Shown: one piece after another, positions 57,636 to 64,000 of the stretch
How positions within the stretch are numbered: the stretch's first letter is position 1
How the letters are laid out: each line of letters begins with the position of its first letter
Source: Apostichopus japonicus
Taxonomy: Eukaryota; Echinodermata; Holothuroidea; Aspidochirotida; Stichopodidae
Direction of reading: 5' to 3'
Assembly: GCF_037975245.1 (NCBI RefSeq)
Contig: NC_092570.1
Coordinates: 1,617,501 to 1,681,500, forward strand
DNA: 64,000 bases
Position numbers and translations under genes: made by a program
The notes under the pieces: model-generated
Database searches by the model: none
What the model was told of the DNA's origin: nothing
The model's input: only the letters and a program-made list of their open reading frames with translations

Positions 57636-60343
57636 ACTTTCCTCTACTCGTGCAACTTTGACCTGTCTGTTAGGGGTTCAAGGAGGTTTTTCTATATTGC
57701 TTGTCCATAGATTGAATTTTGTGCAACATTATGTGCATGTTTTGAAGTGATTTTATTCACGAGAAATGTGAATTTTCAAATTCTCAACAAATAATGGGCA
57801 TAAAACCTTGAAAAGTGGGGCTTTCGGATATTGTTGCCGTGATGTAGAATCACCTACAAAAGCAATGATCCATAGGACATGCAATGAGGTCGAACATGAT
57901 GTGTGACTGGTGACAGTCTTCAAAAAGGTTATGGATGAAAAAAACTTTTGGGAAACACTTGGTTCTCAGCCAAAAGTGTACATCTGGTTGGTCATTTTCA
58001 TGCCCGAGAAGTGCTATTTCCGGTGATCTGGGGGGTATCAAAACCAGAAATTTTCTTGTGCGCTACAAAGGTGTGATGTTTGTACATAATCAGCATAAAC
58101 ACGTGAAGAAAAAAATGCTGCATGTCAGAATACCAATTCACCTGAGGTGGCCAAACATCTCCTACATTATTTCTTCTGGCATTTCCCACATGCCATCAGT
58201 CATAATTCGCCAAATATACAATTAAAGGAGTTTTGAGACAAGTTTGCTGGATACCAATGCCTTGATTTTTTGCAAAGATTTTCAGTTGCGAGTGAAAGAT
58301 AGATGCTCTTTAAACCTTAGATTTTCATTGCGTAAAAGATCGCTTTGTAATGGAGTAATATCGATATTTTTGCACACCAATATGCAGCTTAATCCAAGAT
58401 AAATAATTGAGAAAATCTTCGAAGTCGCGCCAATCGAGGTGGCGGTTCATAGTAGGGGTGAGGTACTGTATAGGCTTAGGACTCGTGCACGTCTATAGCT
58501 ACTGTAAATAGTATATGGTTAGTACTAGAGGATCCCTAATGTTACATAAGCCAAGCTATCGTCGAAGGTATTTTGGAAATGATTTATTTTTAATTGTTTG
58601 AGACACTACAGTAGCCAAGCTGCATGTTTATGATTCTCCGACATGTTTAACTTTGTTCAACACTTACTTTTGGTGGAAAACAATGTTTCAAGTTCACACT
58701 GCATAGAAACATAATTTTCAAATGTGCGAATAGGTAATACCATATATATGCCTAAGTGCCTGCTCTGTAGTTCATAGAAAGTATACATGTTGTAGATCTG
58801 TACTATGGAGACTTGAACAACAGTCATAGTGGCGAGTAGAATTTGCGTTTTGGTGAGAAGAGTTTTAGTCACGGTCGCCAAATAACTAGTACTTTAAGAA
58901 ACATTTCAGTATCGAGGCCTGACAAAACTTTATACCATGATTTCTCATAATATAAATCATGGATAATTTCCATACATGGTATATGGATTTGCCATATTGA
59001 GTACATGAATCTTGTTGCCTGTTAGGTCAAATCTCAATTGAAGTCACCAGACGTCAACTTTGAAAACCATTTTACATGATATCTAACGATGGGAATCTTG
59101 GATACTTCTCATACTTAGCGTGTGGATGCATCACATTGAGTACAAGACCACTAATGGTGGACCACTGGAGGTGTGTATTGCCACGTACAGTAGACTGATC
59201 AATGTTTGCCTTGCCATAGTGTAAATTGTTCATCAAAGAAGTGGTTCGGACTATTTATATTGTGATAGCTATTTCTGGTTAACAAGTAGAAGTCTAGTGC
59301 AATGAAGTCATCGTAACCTCAATGCATTTTGCATTCCGGTTATTATTATTATTTTTATAATAATTATAATAATATTTATTATTATTATTATTATTAACCT
59401 CTGCTTATCAATTACCTTACTGTTACATTTATGTAGTAGTATAGACAATCTGTGATGTTTTTCGCTGTTTTATTCCTCACTGTGCTTTGTTTTACTTGTG
59501 TGTGGGTGTTTATGTTCGTACTAACGTGTTTGTATTCGTGTGTGTCTCTGTATTTGTACGTTTGTAGGTGTGTGTGTGGGTCTTTGTATGTGTATGTACT
59601 TTTTTGCGCGTTTGCAAGCGTGGGTTTTGTATTCACTGAAGGTTTGTTTTTCTGGATGTGTATACATATATTTCGGTATTAGAGGAGAAGAAGAAATACT
59701 CAATTCAGAATAGATTTTCGCATCATGTAAATAATTCCTTTGTATCATTCAGATGCATACCTATGTTGTTATCGGAACTCTAAATATAATCAATGTACCA
59801 TTTACATGTTTAATAATCATGAATAAATGATATGGAAAAAGTATTATTATTTTTTATCATGATTATTATTTTTATTTATATTATTATTATTATATATTTT
59901 TATTATTATTATCATTATTAGAAGCAGTAGTAGTAGTATTGTTATTTTATTATTAGTAGTATTGAATTGTGTGTATAGTTTGGGTGCGTGTACGCACGGA
60001 ATGTAGAAATATGGCTCTGAACTAATGCACCATTCAACAAGTTACGGGAGGGTGTAAGGTAATTGCTCAATACATTGACACCCAAATCAGCAACTGGGGA
60101 TTTCCATTATTATCGCGTGGTTTTGGACTTGCATCGGTACTTTGCGTCTCGTCTGTTGTATTTTCAACAACTGGATAAAGTAGGATTCAAGTAATTATGA
60201 TATTTCAACTTGAATTACAATAAGGCCTCAATACTCCATCGACTAAAAGCAAATAGCACAAGGTTAGTTACTATTCTGTTCTGCGATTGGTCTCTGTGTT
60301 CAATGTATGAAGGAAGGTGCACGGCCATTTTAACCCGGAAGTA
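57636..60343. repeat. Segmental duplication, second copy
   Basis: Near-identical to 48538-51245. Left junction: transposon-derived sequence abuts the non-array insert. It contains the spacer, the minus-strand frame (58657-58881), ATT runs (59340-59397, 59839-59966) and the GT-rich tract (59495-59638). Confidence 0.9.
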
Positions 60344-60363
60344 TTGAATGGTGCATGATTGGT

Positions 60364-60714
60364 TATAAAACTGAAGTACAGTGGATAATTACGGTATTAA
60401 CCAAGAGCTTTTCTGCTCGTAGCAAGTACATGACATAAAGGACTTGTTAAGGACTTTAGTAATGGTAGTTTTCGCAATGTGTACTTTTGATATAATATAC
60501 CAACCATATCAGTTCTGCGTGGGTGTTCTCGTGATATCAAAGTCTAAACTCAATTGTATAAGTTCCGTGCGTTATATCAATTGTACATATACGTACAACG
60601 TACTGCGTATATTCTCATGTATTTCCTTCTTGGTCCGACTCGTAACAACTTAAGAAAGATCAAATGCAGCTAGGTTGATACAAGACTAAGGGAAAAGGTA
60701 AACTTTAAAATAAG
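60364..60714 (+). promoter_or_regulatory. Promoter and 5' UTR exon 1 of copy 9
   Basis: TATAAAA at 60364-60370; 69-codon upstream ORF at 60444-60653; donor AAG before GTAAGT at 60715; acceptor ends at 61318 (604-bp intron). The promoter side resembles copy 8, while intron 1 from roughly 60750-60830 on resembles copy 5. Confidence 0.65.
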
Positions 60715-61338
60715 GTAAGTCTTGAAATGTAAAACGGTGATAATTTCAAACATGTTTACTTTGTTCATTTGTATTTTGTTATCTCCGATTTGTGGGAAAT
60801 AATATAACCAACTTACATTGGTGATTAGTATTATCGTTAAGCTTGTGTATCTATTGCCATCGGTAGCACTAGGGCTAAAAAGTCCTAACAGAACAGATTT
60901 CGAGATCATTGACATGATACCGAATTCACTAAACCCCAGAGTTACTGACTGTATGAGTAAACTTCAAATCATCATGTATTGTCATTACAGGTCAACTAGT
61001 TCTTGTATCAAGGTAAAGTGCACTAAGGGTATGGTGCGCTGTTGGTGGTATTGTTCCAGCACTATAAACGTATATAAGGTCGTATTTGTCATCAGCTACG
61101 CCCGAACAGTTCCATTATGCCAGTGATCGAGTTGCACCAATATCTCGGCTTCTGTGTTTATATGGGGCAGTAATACCCGTCATATCGTAGGTTACAAAGA
61201 ACAGTTTTTGAATTCAGTTCATTAATTAAAGGTCTTTCTAAATTAAGTTTCTTACACTCAATTTGTTACTCCAGATTATGATATTCAGAAACACTGATCT
61301 TAATAACTTGCTTTACAGCTTAAATTTCCGAGACAAAA

Positions 61339-63562
61339 ATGGCCTGCCCTTCGCCTTGGAAAGACATCGCAGATACATTCTTCGAATGTTCAATTTGTTT
61401 GGATCTGTTTAAAGAACCGAAACTATTACCCTGTCTGCATAGATTATGTAAACAATGCCTGGAACCTATATTAGAAGGACAGGCTGATGGGACATTTGAA
61501 TGTCCTCTTTGTAAAGATGTCTGTAAAATACCAAACGATAGAATCGATGGATTCAAGACTGACTTCCATATGAAAAGTATGCTGCAGTTTATTCAGCTAC
61601 AGAAAACATTTGAAAACAAAGAAGAGAGAGAATGTATTGGTTGTGAAGAGAAGTTAAAGGTTACAGCGTACTGTTTTATATGTAAAGGATTTCTTTGTGT
61701 TCAGTGTTATCAATTTCATTTGACCAAGAAGATGTTTGTCACACATCAGAAACACTTATTAACCTTGAATGATCTTGAGGGGAAAAGTCTCACACAAGAA
61801 AAACTTGCATCATTGATGGAAGCTCCTAGGTGCCATATTCACCCGGAATATATGGCTCAGTTGTGTTGTTGTACATGCGGAAACCTCCCAGTTTGTGTGA
61901 CATGTACGTATGATGAACACAAAGGTCATGAACTTCGTGACGTCAGGAAAGTGGCGAACGACGAAAGAGAACACTTGAAGGAGATATTGGAAGAACTTGT
62001 AAAACGTAAAGAAACTATTCAACTTTGCTGATAAACTCAACAGAGTGAATAATGATGTTCTGTCCATAGTCGCTGAAACTAAAGAAAAATGGAAATCACA
62101 GTACGAAGATCAGACCAGGAAGTTACAGAATAAGAAAGAGGAAGAAAAGAGAGAATTCAACAGATTCAAAACAGTTCTTGAAGAAAGTATTCAACAGATC
62201 ATGAAAGAATTGGAAACAGAAATGGAAGAGAAAATTAGAAAAATAAGAGACGAGTACGACAGAATGATTAAAATAAAAATAAGGGAATCAAAAGAGAAAG
62301 AGGACACCAAAAGAAATGAAATCGAAAACAGAGAATTAAAGATTGACGAAACAATTAACCGACTTGATGCAGTCACGAATGAGAGCAATAAAACAATAGA
62401 CGAACAACAGCAACGCAAGCTTAGAGAAACACAAAACTTATCAGATCTCTGTAATCAATGGGTCAATAAATTTGAAAATGTGTCTACTATATCTTCGAGT
62501 GTCCTTGAATCATATAACCACTGGACAGACGCACAGTGCATTCCTGATATAAGAGCAGCGAGTGAACCTCTTGTTGAGGATATAACGAAAGATTTTCCTG
62601 AAATAGAATCTTTATCTGATATAACAATGGATGATTTACCAATATTGCATATTGATAGAGTACATATGTCGGATCATGTAGACACTGTTGTGGATGTTGA
62701 TGTGATCACAGCTGATCGTTTTTTTTTAACTGGTATAACAAGTACTGGCTCTGGTAATATTGTCATCTCTGGGAGATTATCACGTGACTATTCATTTATC
62801 ACAGTCATAAACAGACAAGGACGTCAGATTCGTCATCACAAGATAGATAAAGGCAAAGGGAGCTCTTTTCAACACTTTCGCCACTGTGCTGCTTTATCAC
62901 ATGATACGATAGCTTCGGTTTGTGAATCCAATCAGGTTGGTGTTTATAATATTCAAGATGGGTCCTTTACTCAAAATAACATCACGTCCCTCTTTGATGA
63001 CATCAAAACGGTGGATAGGAAGTATGCGACTTGTATAACTACTGATACTTTACGTGGCCACATCATTGTAGGTACACGGATTACTGGATTGCTATTTATA
63101 TTTGATGAAGAATTGAATTTCATTCGAGCTCTGAAGCTGCCAGAGGTTATAAAATTGTCAAGAGATATCCTTTATCATGAAGGAGTTCTGCTGATATGCG
63201 ATTTAGAGAGTGGATGTGCATGCGCTGTAACCTTGGATACATCTAAAACAGAAGCAGAGTTACTATACGAGCTTCCGAAACCAGATATTGACGGACGGAC
63301 TTGGTATCCTTCGAGTATATGTAAAGACAGGGCAGGTTTTGTATACATCTTGTGGTATGGTACTAACAGACGTATCATCACACAGTACAGTCAAGATGGT
63401 CAGCAGTTGTTGACAACCAAACGGACAGAATATCCAGCAGTATGTATGACAACATTGATGACAGAGAAGGGAGAGAAGCTACTTGTAGTTACAGCTACAC
63501 CATATCCAGGAAGGATGCTTTGTTATGGTCTGGTGAGTATATCTCAGTGTTTCTTATTTTAA
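61339..63562 (+). pseudogene. Copy 9 of the TRIM-like gene, broken by a two-base deletion
   Basis: RING is complete apart from Phe36 replaced by Leu; the B-boxes are of the copy 5 type. Near 62014 two bases (GT) are missing compared with copy 5 (GAAACTATTC against GAAACTGTATTC). The frame ends at 62031, early in the coiled coil, and continues in another frame from about 62045 to 63562. The C-terminal third is nearly identical to copy 5 (YGTNRRI, EYPAVC, VTATPYPGRM), but the first loop is KGKGSSFQHF, closer to copies 1 and 3, and TADRFFLT is its own. The exon 2 donor is at 63532/63533; exon 3 lies beyond the window. A single lesion suggests recent loss. Confidence 0.82.
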
Positions 63563-64000
63563 TATTACTAGATATGACAGGATTCTCTGATGTTACGACA
63601 TTGAAAGGGTACATTAAACTGGGACAATAATATCGCCAAGGATATTATCTGCTTGTATTGACTTTATGTATGACCAAATAGTGTGCTATATTAATAACTT
63701 TAAAGATAGTTTTCGATTGACTTTAGCTCAAGTAATAGTAGATGTTATTTCCCAAACCAATATACATGAAACTAAAGTGCACAACTTGTTCACTATTTCC
63801 TATACGGAATCGTAAAAGAATTCTTACGAGATCATGGTATTGTTGTTGACAAGACATCGCAATGCCAACTTAAGTTGATTTAAAAGAAGTAAAACAACAA
63901 CAAAAACAGAAATGTGAACAGAAAATATAGGCAAAAAGAATAGAAGAAAAGACAAGAAAAGACAAGAAAAGAAGGGATTTGTTTGCTGAAAAACGTAACA
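63563..64000 (+). other. Start of intron 2 of copy 9 (cut by window end)
   Basis: Follows the other copies up to the purine-rich tract (two to three AGAAAAGACA units at about 63945-63974). The acceptor and exon 3 would lie just beyond 64000. Confidence 0.6.

Overview
The window is eukaryotic, AT-rich and intron-bearing. It comes from an animal genome, most likely an echinoderm and perhaps a sea cucumber; that placement rests on my memory of similar TRIM-like proteins, not on a search. It holds one gene family: nine head-to-tail copies, all on the + strand, of a RING / B-box 1 / B-box 2 / coiled-coil / beta-propeller (TRIM-like E3 ubiquitin ligase) gene. The repeat unit is about 7.35 kb where undisturbed (copy 3 to 4 and copy 4 to 5), shorter around copy 6 (4.5 and 5.4 kb) and longer where transposons landed (11.4 kb from copy 7 to 8, 9.1 kb from copy 8 to 9).

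Layout: 1-1827 is unique left flank ending in a tRNA-like (SINE-like) block. Copy 1 is at 2773-5007 (open), copy 2 at 9536-11550 (RING deleted, frameshifted), copy 3 at 16281-18503 (open), copy 4 at 23633-25860 (one-base frameshift), copy 5 at 30986-33208 (open), copy 6 at 35453-37714 (one nonsense codon, no promoter or 3' exon), copy 7 at 40809-43037 (open), copy 8 at 52237-54465 (open) and copy 9 at 61339-63562 (two-base frameshift, 3' end outside the window). Five reading frames are open. Of these, copies 3, 5, 7 and 8 also keep the promoter, the 5' exon and the 3' exon.

A complete unit reads in this order: TATA promoter; non-coding exon 1 with a small upstream ORF; intron 1 of about 600 bp; exon 2 with essentially the whole protein; intron 2 of about 575-615 bp with a purine-rich tract; exon 3 carrying the last three codons and the 3' UTR with AATAAA; a minisatellite of 140-160 bp units rich in GGTCA half-sites; a spacer; and two ATT microsatellites around a GT-rich tract, before the next promoter. 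The spacers after copies 7 and 8 also carry nested non-autonomous hAT-like DNA transposons and a 2.7 kb near-perfect duplication.

The most interesting signal is in the proteins. RING, B-boxes and coiled coil are almost uniform between copies, but short propeller loops differ strongly in sequence and, in frame, in length, and the loop types are combined differently in different copies. Together with the microsatellite bracketing, the single-lesion pseudogenes and the mosaic copies, this looks like a fast-evolving, possibly immune-recognition, TRIM cluster kept in flux by unequal exchange and gene conversion. That function is inference.
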